Positions 25,838 through 34,473 of a DNA stretch of 64,000 nucleotides are shown piece by piece. Below the pieces are notes generated by a model that ran no database searches, was not told the origin of the DNA, and saw only the letters and a program-made list of their open reading frames with translations. Position numbers and translations under genes: made by a program. Source of the DNA: Kiritimatiellales bacterium (lineage in GTDB: Bacteria; Verrucomicrobiota; Kiritimatiellia; Kiritimatiellales; Pontiellaceae); the NCBI GenBank assembly GCA_003246265.1, contig QKAU01000007.1, forward strand, positions 1-64,000, written 5' to 3'. Position 1 is the stretch's first letter. The number at the start of each line of letters is the position of its first letter.

Positions 25838-25916
25838 ACCCGAAAACCTCGCTTGAATGTTGCCTTCGACACGACGCGGGAACCATAATTCAATCGAATT
25901 ACGGTTAGAAGCACTT

Positions 25917-27290
25917 ATGAGCGGAATCATCGGGCAGAGGGAATGCGCGTTGCGCGTCGTCGAGCGACTGCAGGGAGCGGGATTCGAGGCCCTGTTCGCC
26001 GGCGGATGCGTGCGCGATCGGTTGCTGGGGCGCGAACCCAAGGACTACGACGTTGCAACCAACGCACTGCCGGACGAGGTGGAGCGCCTCTTCCCCAAAA
26101 CCCTCTCGATCGGCAAGGCGTTCGGCGTCATCGCCGTCGTCGCGGACCGGCAGACGGTCGAGGTCGCCACGTTCCGCAGGGACGTCGGCACCCTGGATGG
26201 CCGGCGGCCGGCATCGGTTGTCTTCTGCGCGGCCGAAGAGGATGCAAGGCGCCGGGATTTTACGATCAACGGCATGTTCTACGACCCGCTCGCCGACCGG
26301 CTGATCGACTACGTGGGAGGGCGGGCCGACCTGGAACGGCGGATCGTGCGTGCCATAGGCCATCCATCCGAGCGGTTCGCCGAGGACCATCTGCGCATGC
26401 TGCGCGCCATCCGATTTGCCCACACGCTGGGCTTCGCGCTGGACCCGGACACCGGAAACGCCATCCGGGCCATGGCCCCGCTCATCGCGAAGATCAGCAC
26501 CGAACGGATCGAGCAGGAACTGACGAGGACGCTCACCGAAGGCCTCCGCCCCGGCGATGCCGTCCGGCAGCTGCTCGATACCGGCCTGCTGGAGCCGATC
26601 CTGCCGGAACTCCTTCCCTTGGCCGGACAGGCGCAACCCCCGCAGTTCCATCCCGAAGGCGATGTCTTTACCCATACCTGCCTGATGCTCAACCTCGCCG
26701 CGGCGCACCGCCCCCCGGAACCTCCGGCCTATTCGCCAAGGGAACTGGCCTATGCGGTCCTGCTGCACGACGTGGGAAAGCCGCCGACCGCGCGCATCGG
26801 CACGGGAGCGGATGGCGAACCGCGCATTCGCTTCGACGGCCATGCGCAGATCGGCGCGGAGATGGCCGAGGAGATCCTGCTTCGCCTGCGGCTCCCGAAC
26901 AGGGATCGGCAGCATATTGTCGAGGCCATCCGGGGGCATATGCGCTTCATGGATGTGCAGAACATGCGGACCTCGAAGCTGCGCCGGATGATCGGCGCAG
27001 AGACGTTCGACCTCGAAATGGAGCTGCACCGGCTCGACTGCCTCGGCTCCCACGAGATGCTCGACAACTACGACTTCATCCGCGACTGCCAGAAGCGGAT
27101 GGCCGACGAACCGGTCCTGCCCGAACCATGGGTCCGAGGCCACGACCTGCTCGACCTGGGCCTGCAGGAAGGCCGACTGGTGGGCCAGTTCCTGAAGGAA
27201 GCGTACGATGCCCAGATTGAAGAGCGCTTCCCCGACCGTGATGCGTTGATGACGTGGCTTCGGCAGGAGGTTGCGCGGCATAACGCTTGA
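25917..27290 (+). CDS. cca: CCA tRNA nucleotidyltransferase with HD domain
   Basis: A 457-residue class II nucleotidyltransferase that adds or repairs the 3' CCA of tRNAs. Motifs: AGGCVRDRLLGREPKDYDVATNALP (GGxVRD and DxD metal site, residues 23-47), GKAFGVIAVV, RRRDFTINGMFYDP and ERFAEDHLRMLRAIRFA. A central HD hydrolase domain is present (FTHTCLMLN, LLHDVGKPPT), as in bacterial Cca enzymes with phosphohydrolase activity. PcnB poly(A) polymerase is the alternative and cannot be excluded from motifs alone. ATG 25917 is chosen because residues before it lack conservation. Confidence 0.88.
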   Translation: MSGIIGQRECALRVVERLQGAGFEALFAGGCVRDRLLGREPKDYDVATNALPDEVERLFPKTLSIGKAFGVIAVVADRQTVEVATFRRDVGTLDGRRPASVVFCAAEEDARRRDFTINGMFYDPLADRLIDYVGGRADLERRIVRAIGHPSERFAEDHLRMLRAIRFAHTLGFALDPDTGNAIRAMAPLIAKISTERIEQELTRTLTEGLRPGDAVRQLLDTGLLEPILPELLPLAGQAQPPQFHPEGDVFTHTCLMLNLAAAHRPPEPPAYSPRELAYAVLLHDVGKPPTARIGTGADGEPRIRFDGHAQIGAEMAEEILLRLRLPNRDRQHIVEAIRGHMRFMDVQNMRTSKLRRMIGAETFDLEMELHRLDCLGSHEMLDNYDFIRDCQKRMADEPVLPEPWVRGHDLLDLGLQEGRLVGQFLKEAYDAQIEERFPDRDALMTWLRQEVARHNA

Positions 27291-27292
27291 AG

Positions 27293-27976
27293 TCAGCCGC
27301 CCTCCACGATCCGGACGTCGGCGGACCGGATAACCTTGAGCTGCGCCCTGCCCTTGTATCGCCCCACCTTTCCCCTGGCCTCGATCCAGTCGCCGACCGC
27401 CGGAGGCCTTTCCAGCTCCAGCCAATGAACCACCTCCAGCTCGCCGGAGGCGTCCCTGAGGATGATCCGGTGCGGCGCGTTCGATCCCTGGCCCGGACAC
27501 CCTAACCGAACCACCTCTCCGCGGACCGTCCGCCAGGTGTCCGGCTCGGCCAGGACGACGGACGAAAGCGTGTCATCGCCGGGATCCGGGCGACTCGGCA
27601 GAAGGGTGGAACGCTCGACGCGGTAGGCCCGCATGCGAAGATCGCGGTTTCTTCCGAAGAGCAGAATGCCTTCGGCCCCTATCCGCTCCCCCGCGGGCGG
27701 CATATCCGCATCGGGCGCCCTATCGCGGAAGACCGGAAGCGTTCCGGTGCCATCGTCGATGAAATAGAGGATGCTTCCGTTCGCGAGCCTGCGCGCATCC
27801 GACTCCAACATCCCCTCGACGCGCACGCGCGCGAAGTTCATGCACGGTCCGATTTGATCCACCCGGACCAGGGGCCAGCCGGCGATCTGCCGGTGCCGGT
27901 GCGCGGCCAGCAGGATCAGACACGCCGCGATGAACATGGCCGAACCGGCTATGATTCGTCGCGTCTGCCGGCGCAC
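27293..27976 (-). CDS. Membrane-anchored OB-fold protein at the end of the Mla-type operon
   Basis: A 227-residue protein with an N-terminal membrane anchor (about residues 8-26). It has at least two segments resembling nucleic-acid-binding or YgiW-like OB folds: GPCMNFARVRVEGMLES...SILYFIDDGTGTLPVF and, near the C-terminus, LELERPPAVGDWIEARGKVGRYKGRAQLKVI. It probably resides on the periplasmic side. No enzyme motif is visible. The GTG start lies 2 bases after the stop of the MlaF-MlaD fusion, so it belongs to that operon and may be an accessory factor for lipid transport, though this is inference from position. It is convergent with cca, with 2 bases between the stops. Confidence 0.7.
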   Translation of the reverse strand: MRRQTRRIIAGSAMFIAACLILLAAHRHRQIAGWPLVRVDQIGPCMNFARVRVEGMLESDARRLANGSILYFIDDGTGTLPVFRDRAPDADMPPAGERIGAEGILLFGRNRDLRMRAYRVERSTLLPSRPDPGDDTLSSVVLAEPDTWRTVRGEVVRLGCPGQGSNAPHRIILRDASGELEVVHWLELERPPAVGDWIEARGKVGRYKGRAQLKVIRSADVRIVEGG

Positions 27977-27978
27977 GG

Positions 27979-29655
27979 CTAGAAGGCTCCGAACAGGACG
28001 CTGCCGAACGAGGTGATCGGCGAAGCTTCGCGCAGGTCGTCGACTGCGGCGCGGACATCCTCGACCAGGAGCGTCGTTTCGTCGTAGAGCTGGGCATCGC
28101 GCACCAGCTTGCCGAGGGTGCCCTCGCCGCTGCTAATGCTCTCGGCAATGCTGCGGGCCGCGGCCAGGGTGGCCTCGAGATCGCCGTAGGCGGTATCCTC
28201 GCCGGACACCAGCTTGCCCAGCGTGCCCTTGCCGTCGGCCAGGTTCTGGGTGATGGTCCGCAGGTTGGCCATGGTGGCCTGCGTGTCGTCGTAGAGCTTC
28301 TCGTCGTCGGCGCTCAGCAGGCGGCCCAGGGTGCCTTTGCCGTCGGCCAGCCGCGACGAGATGCTTTTGAGATCCTCGCTAACGGCGACCATGTTGTTGT
28401 ACATCGTATCGTCGTTGAGCAGCTTCCCGAGCGTACCCCGACCCGCGCTGACGGCGTCGATCATCCGCTGGATGCCCGCCACCGCCTCGCCCAGCTGCTC
28501 AATGACATCGACGGGCGGCGAGCCGAGGATCGTCACGTTGTCGCCCAGCGGCTCGGCATCGTCCGGCCCTTCGGAGATCTTGAGCAGCTTGCCGCCCAGC
28601 ATCGAGGAGTTGACCACCTCGATCCTGTAGCCGCTCCGCAGCTTGAGCGGCACGTCGAGCGTGACATAGACCCGCACGTAGCGGTCCTCGAGCTCGAGCT
28701 GCTTGACGCGCCCGACGCTCGTGCCCCGCAGATAGACGTTGTCCCCCTCGCGCAAGCCGCTGACTTCGGGGAAGACGAACTCGTACTGGTGCGACGGCTG
28801 GAGCAGGTTCTCGCGGCTGAGCACGATCGTGAAGATGCCCAGCGCAATCAGCACCGTGAACATGAAGAGCCCGACGAGGATCTCGATGGTGACTTCGCGC
28901 CCGTATTTATTCATGGCCCATGCCTTCCCATTTGCCTTGCTTGCAAGGAAACTCTGCACCGTCGGATCCTTCGAACGGATGAACCCCGCCGGATCGGCGT
29001 TTTCCACGATCCGCCCTTCATGCAGCATCATGATGCGCGAGCCGATGGCCAGCGCGCTGTGCAGGTCGTGCGTCACGACGACGCTGGTGATGCCGAGCCG
29101 CCGCTGCATATCGACGATCAGGTCGTCGATCTTGCGCGACGTCACGGGGTCGAGCCCCGAGGTCGGCTCGTCGTACAGCACGATCTTCGGATCCATGATG
29201 ATGGCCCGCGCCAGGCCGACACGCTTGCGCATCCCGCCGGATATGTCGGCCGGGAACTTCTCCCGGGCATCGGCCAATCCCAGCATCTCGAGCTTCTCGT
29301 CGACCTTTTCCAGGATCTCGGCTTCGGTCAGGCGGGTGCGCTCGCGCAACGGCAGGGCCACGTTGTCGCGAACGTTCATCCATTGAAGCAGGGCTGCGCT
29401 CTGGAAGAGGACGCCGAACTTGGTGCGTACCCGCCGCAGCGCGCCCCGCCCCAGGTCGTTGATCTCCTCGCCGTCGATCGCCACCGTGCCGGAATCGGGG
29501 CGCAGGAGCCGGATCATGTGCTTCAGCGTCACGCTCTTGCCTGCCCCGGAGAGGCCGACCACGACAAACGTCGCGCCTTCGGGCACTTCGAAGGCGACGC
29601 GGTCCAGCACGGTCTTGCCGGAGAGCACCTTGGTCACGTTGTCGAAGCGGATCAT
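27979..29655 (-). CDS. Fused MlaF-type ATPase and MlaD-type MCE protein
   Basis: One 558-residue reading frame encodes what are normally two proteins. Residues 1-247 are an ABC ATPase: Walker A VGLSGAGKS, signature DISGGMRKRVGLARA, Walker B IVLYDEPTSGLDP, switch VVVTHD. From residue 248 (MNKYGREVTIEILVG) a membrane anchor and MCE domain follow (EVSGLREGDNVYLRGTSVGRV), then a C-terminal tail with four copies of a GTLGKLL-type repeat (about residues 405-530). No stop separates the parts. An internal ATG at 28914 has GGGAAGG 8 bases upstream, so a separate MlaD could also be made. The start overlaps the mlaE stop (ATGA). The role is phospholipid transport between the membranes. Confidence 0.88.
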   Translation of the reverse strand: MIRFDNVTKVLSGKTVLDRVAFEVPEGATFVVVGLSGAGKSVTLKHMIRLLRPDSGTVAIDGEEINDLGRGALRRVRTKFGVLFQSAALLQWMNVRDNVALPLRERTRLTEAEILEKVDEKLEMLGLADAREKFPADISGGMRKRVGLARAIIMDPKIVLYDEPTSGLDPVTSRKIDDLIVDMQRRLGITSVVVTHDLHSALAIGSRIMMLHEGRIVENADPAGFIRSKDPTVQSFLASKANGKAWAMNKYGREVTIEILVGLFMFTVLIALGIFTIVLSRENLLQPSHQYEFVFPEVSGLREGDNVYLRGTSVGRVKQLELEDRYVRVYVTLDVPLKLRSGYRIEVVNSSMLGGKLLKISEGPDDAEPLGDNVTILGSPPVDVIEQLGEAVAGIQRMIDAVSAGRGTLGKLLNDDTMYNNMVAVSEDLKSISSRLADGKGTLGRLLSADDEKLYDDTQATMANLRTITQNLADGKGTLGKLVSGEDTAYGDLEATLAAARSIAESISSGEGTLGKLVRDAQLYDETTLLVEDVRAAVDDLREASPITSFGSVLFGAF

Positions 29656-30440
29656 ATGTAGAACAACCTCGTGATCATGTAGCCCACCACCAGGATGACC
29701 AGGAACGAAACGATGACCGACCGGCGCGTGGCGCGGCCGACGCCCACCGCCCCCTCGGTGGTCATGAATCCCTGGTGGCATGCCACGGTCGTGATGACAA
29801 TGCCGAACACGAACGCCTTGAACAGGCCCACATAGAGGTCCTTGTTCTCGGCGAACTGGGTGGCGTTGTCCATGTAGGACTGGACCGAAACGCCCAGCTG
29901 GGTCGTACCCACGATGGCGCCGCCCAGGATGCCGAGGATGTTCGTGTAGACGGTGAGGACCGGCATCATCACCGACAGCGCGAAGAGCCGCGGCATCACC
30001 AGGAAGCGGTTGGGGTTGATTCCCATCACCTCGAGCGCGGAGATCTCTTCGGAAACGGTCATGGTGCCGAGCTGGGCGGCGATGGCCGATCCCACGCTGG
30101 CGGCGATGATGAGTCCGGTCATGAAGGGACCCATCTCGCGGATCATCGAGACGGCGACGGCGGAACCGATATAGACCTCCTGGCCGTAGCGGCGCAGCTC
30201 AAGCCCCGTCTGCAGGGCCAGGATCATGCCGGTGAAGAGCGCGACCACGGTGATGACCCCCAGACTCTTGATCCCGGTGATGTAGAGCTGGGTCACGGTC
30301 TCGTAGCGGCTGCGGCGGCCGAAGGCATGGCGCAGGAACCAAACGGCTTCGGCCAGCATGAACATGGCGTGCCCCAGATCGTGCAGCAGCTGCAGCACTT
30401 CGCCGCCGACATGCTTGGCCGAGCGCGCGGGATAGCGCAT
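29652..30440 (-). CDS. mlaE: MlaE-family lipid ABC transporter permease
   Basis: A 262-residue integral inner-membrane permease of the Mla lipid-transport complex; E. coli MlaE is 260 residues. Visible family features: an N-terminal interfacial helix region, GVITVVALFTGMILALQTGLELRRYG, the conserved MIREMGPFMTGLIIAASVGSAIAAQLGTM, and the coupling helix EEISALEVMGINPNRFLVMPR. The ATG at 30440 is preferred by length, although the reading frame is open further upstream and the strong GGAGGAGGAG lies 30 bases away inside the end of the preceding gene. It is followed by the fused ATPase-MCE gene with a 4-base overlap. Confidence 0.92.
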   Translation of the reverse strand: MRYPARSAKHVGGEVLQLLHDLGHAMFMLAEAVWFLRHAFGRRSRYETVTQLYITGIKSLGVITVVALFTGMILALQTGLELRRYGQEVYIGSAVAVSMIREMGPFMTGLIIAASVGSAIAAQLGTMTVSEEISALEVMGINPNRFLVMPRLFALSVMMPVLTVYTNILGILGGAIVGTTQLGVSVQSYMDNATQFAENKDLYVGLFKAFVFGIVITTVACHQGFMTTEGAVGVGRATRRSVIVSFLVILVVGYMITRLFYI

Positions 30441-30460
30441 GGTGTCTATGATGAACCGGG

Positions 30461-31750
30461 CTATGGCTCCTCCTCCCCGCCGAACCGCATGGAGAGCAGG
30501 CGGAACTGGCGGCTTTCCCCGTTTCTTGTATATCCGGCTATCCCCTTGAGCAAGCTCCATTCAAAATGGCCGGACGACCGCTCCTGGCGGTAGAGCCCCC
30601 AGAGCAGGTGGTGCGCGGTCCGCTCGCCCAGCCGTTCCCGGCGGTAGAGCGTCCACCACGGCGCCCAGTTGCGCTCGATGCCGGGCGTATTGCGCAACGG
30701 CCAGAGCTCCACGGTCCGGAAGCGCGATTCGTCGCCGTTCCGTTCCCAGCTCATGAGCGGCCAGATCTTCCAGTAGCGGGAGAGCACCTCCCCTTCGGTC
30801 TGCGATCCCACCGTTTTGCTGGCTACGTCGGATTCGTAGGCGAAGACCGGCACGATGAAACGCCGGTGCTGGTCGTGCCGCGCATACTCGGTCTTGTTGT
30901 TCCAGACGATCGGCCAGAGGACATACTGCCGGGTCAGGGTCCCGAGGTGCTTCTTGCCGTAGACGGGCCAGAAGATTCGCTTGTACATTTCGCCATCGGC
31001 CAGCTGGATGAAGGGCCAGGGCGCATGGACGATCCACTGCACGTCGCTGGTCATGTAGCGGAACAGCGGGGCGACGAACCACCAGTTTTCGGCCTGCTCG
31101 GTCGAGATGTGCCCGTAGACCGGCACGATGATGAATCCTCCGCCGGGATTCCTCTCGTTGGTGTAGCGCACCGAGGTGTAGATGGGCCAGAGCACGAACG
31201 TCTTCTCGAATTCGCCCTCCAGACTGCCGGTTCCGTAGAGCGGCCAGACGCGGACGCGTTCGATCCCCTCCCCCCGGGTCCGGGAATAGATGGGCCAGAG
31301 CACGCTGGTGCTCTTGACGTCGTTGATCTCCGACGTGGCGTAGAGCGGAAAAAGGACGAACGTCACCTTGTCGCGGCCCAGGAACTCGTGGATCGTCCCG
31401 CCGAGCGGAAAGAGCGCCGCGTAATCCTCGCCCTCGGCGGACGTGCCCGAGAACCACAAGGGGATCAGCCAGTTGCGATGGCGGTCGTCGTCGGCCGAAA
31501 AGTCCTGGCTCCAGCCGAAGAAGAGGAAGCGGCCGTATTGCTCGTCCTGGAAGCCCTTGGAGGTATAGATGGGCCAGAGGTAGTCCTTGCGCCAGCGCTC
31601 ACCCTCCACCGAAGCCGAGTAGAACGGGCGCACCGCCAGGAAGGTGGCGCCGTTGGTCGCCGGGCGGGATTCGTAGAGCGGATCCCCGTCGAACCCCGCC
31701 GAAGCCGCCAGCGGCAGCGCCAGCAGGGCGGTCTGGATCCATCGCCTCAT
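30461..31750 (-). CDS. Secreted LWPIY-repeat protein, unknown function
   Basis: A 429-residue exported protein (signal peptide to about residue 19, ALPLAASAGF). Its body is a long run of about a dozen short repeats with the core x-(L/I/V)-(W/F/V)-P-(I/L/V)-(Y/W/F), such as YLWPIYTS, VLWPIYSR, RVWPLYGT, IIVPVYGH, IFWPVYGK and KIWPLMSW, about 20-40 residues apart and separated by polar, charged turns. This alternation suggests a beta-rich fold, perhaps a barrel or solenoid at the outer membrane. No known domain is recognised. It is coupled by ATGA to a LolC/E-like permease and lies 20 bases before mlaE, so a part in lipid or lipoprotein trafficking is plausible but unproven. Confidence 0.8.
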   Translation of the reverse strand: MRRWIQTALLALPLAASAGFDGDPLYESRPATNGATFLAVRPFYSASVEGERWRKDYLWPIYTSKGFQDEQYGRFLFFGWSQDFSADDDRHRNWLIPLWFSGTSAEGEDYAALFPLGGTIHEFLGRDKVTFVLFPLYATSEINDVKSTSVLWPIYSRTRGEGIERVRVWPLYGTGSLEGEFEKTFVLWPIYTSVRYTNERNPGGGFIIVPVYGHISTEQAENWWFVAPLFRYMTSDVQWIVHAPWPFIQLADGEMYKRIFWPVYGKKHLGTLTRQYVLWPIVWNNKTEYARHDQHRRFIVPVFAYESDVASKTVGSQTEGEVLSRYWKIWPLMSWERNGDESRFRTVELWPLRNTPGIERNWAPWWTLYRRERLGERTAHHLLWGLYRQERSSGHFEWSLLKGIAGYTRNGESRQFRLLSMRFGGEEEP

Positions 31751-32976
31751 TCGTACCTCAGGGCGTCCACCGGCTCCATCCGCGCCGCCCGCAGGGCCGG
31801 GAAGAACCCGGCGAACGTGCAGAAGAGCAGGACGAGGCCGCAGACGATCGCCACATCCGATCCCGTGGTGTGGGCCGGCAACTGGCTGAGCTGGTACAGT
31901 TCCGGCGGCAGCAGCTCGAGATTGAACTCGCTCGACATGAACAGCAGCAGCTCGTTGCGGTACTTCAGCACCAGCAGGGCCAGCCCGACCCCGAGTACGT
32001 TGCCGAGCACGCCCTGGACCAGCCCCATCCAGAAGAAGACGCCGGTGATGCCCCCATTGCCGAAGCCGAGCGACTTCAGCAGCCCGATCTCCCGCGTCTT
32101 CTGCACCGTCAGGGTGATGAGCGTGTTGGTGATGCTGAAGGCCGCCACCAGCGCCACGAAGGCCAGCAGGAAGAACATCATGTTCTTCTCCACATGCAGC
32201 GCGGCGAAGATCTGGCTGTGCATCTCCATCCAGGTGCGCGCATAGTAGCCGGGTCCGAGGCGTTCGCGCAGCTGCTGCGCCACCGGCGCGGCCATCATCG
32301 GATCGTCGAGCATCAGCTGCACCGAATGCACCCCCTGCTCCACATCGTAGAGGGAACGTGCCGTATCGAGCGACGTGAAGGCGAAGCCCACGTCGTATTC
32401 GTACATGCCGACGCTGAAGATGCCGGAGACCACCAGCTCCTTCGGCAGCCGGATCTCGTCCTCGGCCACGAAGCTCTGCGGCGAGTAGACGGTGAGCTTG
32501 TCGCCCACCCAGACGTCGAGCCGGTTGGCCAGGTCGCGACCGACCACGATCTGGTCGTCGCCGACGTCAAACGCCCCGGCGATGATGTGCCCGGGCACCT
32601 GGCTGACCGAGGGTTCGTAGCGCGGATCGACGCCACGCAGGATGGGCGTATGCACCCGCTCCCCCGTCTGGATCAGCACCAGCCCCTCGAGTCCCGGGGC
32701 CGCGCCACGCACGCCCGGCACCTGGGCCGCCAGCTCCAGCACACGGTCGGGATTGACCACGATGCCACCGCGCTGCACCACGCTGACATGCGCGTTGAAA
32801 CCGAGGATCTTGTCGCGCCACACCTCGTCGAAACCGGTCATGACCGAGAGCACGACGATGAGCACCGCCACGCCGATCGTCACGCCAAGCATCGACACGA
32901 GCGTAACCGCCGAAATGAAGGAGCGCTTCGGCTTGAGGTACTTGAACGCGAGGAAGAGGGAAAAGGGCAGCTTCAT
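31747..32976 (-). CDS. LolC/LolE-type lipoprotein-releasing permease
   Basis: A 409-residue permease. N-terminal LFLAFKYLKPKRSFISAVTLVSMLGVTIGVAVLIVVLSVMTGF is the typical LolC/E start with its first membrane segment. A periplasmic domain of about 220 residues follows, then three membrane segments, with QKTREIGLLKSLGFGNGGI and a C-terminal RAARMEPVDALRYE. In E. coli LolCDE moves lipoproteins out of the inner membrane toward LolA. No LolD ATPase is adjacent here, so it may use one from elsewhere. It sits 15 bases after thrC and its stop overlaps the next start (ATGA), beginning the chain of envelope-lipid genes. Confidence 0.9.
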   Translation of the reverse strand: MKLPFSLFLAFKYLKPKRSFISAVTLVSMLGVTIGVAVLIVVLSVMTGFDEVWRDKILGFNAHVSVVQRGGIVVNPDRVLELAAQVPGVRGAAPGLEGLVLIQTGERVHTPILRGVDPRYEPSVSQVPGHIIAGAFDVGDDQIVVGRDLANRLDVWVGDKLTVYSPQSFVAEDEIRLPKELVVSGIFSVGMYEYDVGFAFTSLDTARSLYDVEQGVHSVQLMLDDPMMAAPVAQQLRERLGPGYYARTWMEMHSQIFAALHVEKNMMFFLLAFVALVAAFSITNTLITLTVQKTREIGLLKSLGFGNGGITGVFFWMGLVQGVLGNVLGVGLALLVLKYRNELLLFMSSEFNLELLPPELYQLSQLPAHTTGSDVAIVCGLVLLFCTFAGFFPALRAARMEPVDALRYE

Positions 32977-32991
32977 GGCAGCAGTGGCATC

Positions 32992-34374
32992 CTAGCGGAT
33001 ATGTTCAACCAGATAGTCCTTTACGGCATCGACCTCGTTGGCGATGGCGTCGCAGCGGGTTTCGGCATCCGAGAGGGCGTCGAGTACGGGATGGTGCACC
33101 TCCTCGCCGATGGCGTCGACGATGGCCTGCGTGAACTTGGCGGGATGGGCGGTGGCCAGGCAGATGGTAGGGACGGCTGTCCCAGCCGTCCGCTCGGCAA
33201 CCAGCACCCCGACGGCGGTATGCGGATCCAGCACGTAGCCGTGCTCGGCGTGATAGCGGCGGATGGTGTCCAGGGTCGCCGCCGTATCGCCGCGCCCCGC
33301 CGCGAACAGGTCGTCGACGATGCCATTGGCATTGAGCGGGACGCACAGCTCGCCCTCCTGCGAGAATCCGGCCATGAGCGAAACCAGCGCATCGGCATTC
33401 CCGCCGACCTTGTAGTAGAGGTAGCGCTCGAAGTTGCTGGCGACCTGGATGTCCATCGAGGGGCTGATGGTCGGCACGACCGATGCGACCCCGTAGACCC
33501 CGCTATTGAAGAAGCGCGACAGGATATCGTTCTCGTTCGTGGCCAGGATCAGCCGGCGGATCGGCAAGCCCATGCGCTGCGCGAGGTAGCCCGCGAGAAT
33601 GTCGCCGAAGTTGCCGGTCGGAACGGCGAACTGGACCGTCCGGGCACCCGTCCGCTCCATCGTGCGGAAGGCGGAATGGAAGTAGTAGACGGTCTGCGCC
33701 AGTACGCGTGCCCAGTTGACGGAATTGACCGCCCCCAGCGCATGCCGCTCCTTGAACGCCACGTCCGCAAAGGTGGTTTTCATGATGTGCTGGCAATCGT
33801 CGAAGGTGCCGTCGACCGCCAGGTTGAACACGTTGGGGTCGAGCACGCTGGTCATCTGCTTCTCCTGGAGTGGGCTGGTGCGCCCGGCCGGATGCATGAT
33901 GAAGATGTTGATGTTCGGCTTGCCGCGCACGCCGTGGATCGCCGCGCTCCCCGTGTCGCCGCTGGTGGCGCCCAGGATGTTCAGCCGCCCGCCGCGCCGC
34001 TCGAGAATGTAGGCGAAGAGGTTGCCGAGGAACTGCAGGGCGATGTCCTTGAACGCCAGCGTCGGCCCGTGGAACAGCTCCAGCACATGGATATCCCCCA
34101 CCGGCACCGTGGGGGCCACTTCGGGATGGGCGAAGGTGGCGTAGGAAGCGTCGACCAGACTCCGGAGATCGTCGGCGGGAATATCGGTGGCGAACAGGCG
34201 CATCACCTCGAAGGCCAGGTCGGCATAGGCCAGGCCGGCCCAGGCCGGTAGCCGGCCCGACACGTCCGGCAGCGATTCGGGGAGGAGCAGGCCGCCGTCG
34301 GGCGCCAGCCCCGTCATGACGGCATCCTGGAAGCCTATGGGCGCCATCCGCCCGCGCGTACTGATGTATTTCAT
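32992..34374 (-). CDS. thrC: Threonine synthase
   Basis: A PLP enzyme converting O-phosphohomoserine to threonine. The 460-residue protein begins MKYISTRGRM, followed by GLAPDGGLLLPE as in the long bacterial and yeast-type ThrC. The PLP lysine is Lys109 in FHGPTLAFKDIALQF; LGATSGDTGSAAI binds the phosphate and PTGNFGDILAGY is also conserved. The C-terminal LATAHPAKF is the usual family ending. Just before it, a palindromic repeat (33171-33191) encodes residues RTAGTAVP, which looks like an in-frame insertion in a variable loop. A GGGAAG ribosome-binding site precedes the ATG. Confidence 0.95.
   Translation of the reverse strand: MKYISTRGRMAPIGFQDAVMTGLAPDGGLLLPESLPDVSGRLPAWAGLAYADLAFEVMRLFATDIPADDLRSLVDASYATFAHPEVAPTVPVGDIHVLELFHGPTLAFKDIALQFLGNLFAYILERRGGRLNILGATSGDTGSAAIHGVRGKPNINIFIMHPAGRTSPLQEKQMTSVLDPNVFNLAVDGTFDDCQHIMKTTFADVAFKERHALGAVNSVNWARVLAQTVYYFHSAFRTMERTGARTVQFAVPTGNFGDILAGYLAQRMGLPIRRLILATNENDILSRFFNSGVYGVASVVPTISPSMDIQVASNFERYLYYKVGGNADALVSLMAGFSQEGELCVPLNANGIVDDLFAAGRGDTAATLDTIRRYHAEHGYVLDPHTAVGVLVAERTAGTAVPTICLATAHPAKFTQAIVDAIGEEVHHPVLDALSDAETRCDAIANEVDAVKDYLVEHIR
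33171..33191. repeat. REP-like palindrome inside thrC
   Basis: GGACGGCTG (33171-33179) pairs with CAGCCGTCC (33183-33191) around TCC. It has the same arm sequence as the intergenic palindrome at 24146-24167, but lies within coding sequence in frame. Confidence 0.6.
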
Positions 34375-34473
34375 GGATTTCTTCCCGCTATGAACGGGCC
34401 GAATCATCCCGAACTAGCCATGGCCATGGAAGAACAAAGTACGGCGAACATGGGCCGGCGACAGGTTGCACCC

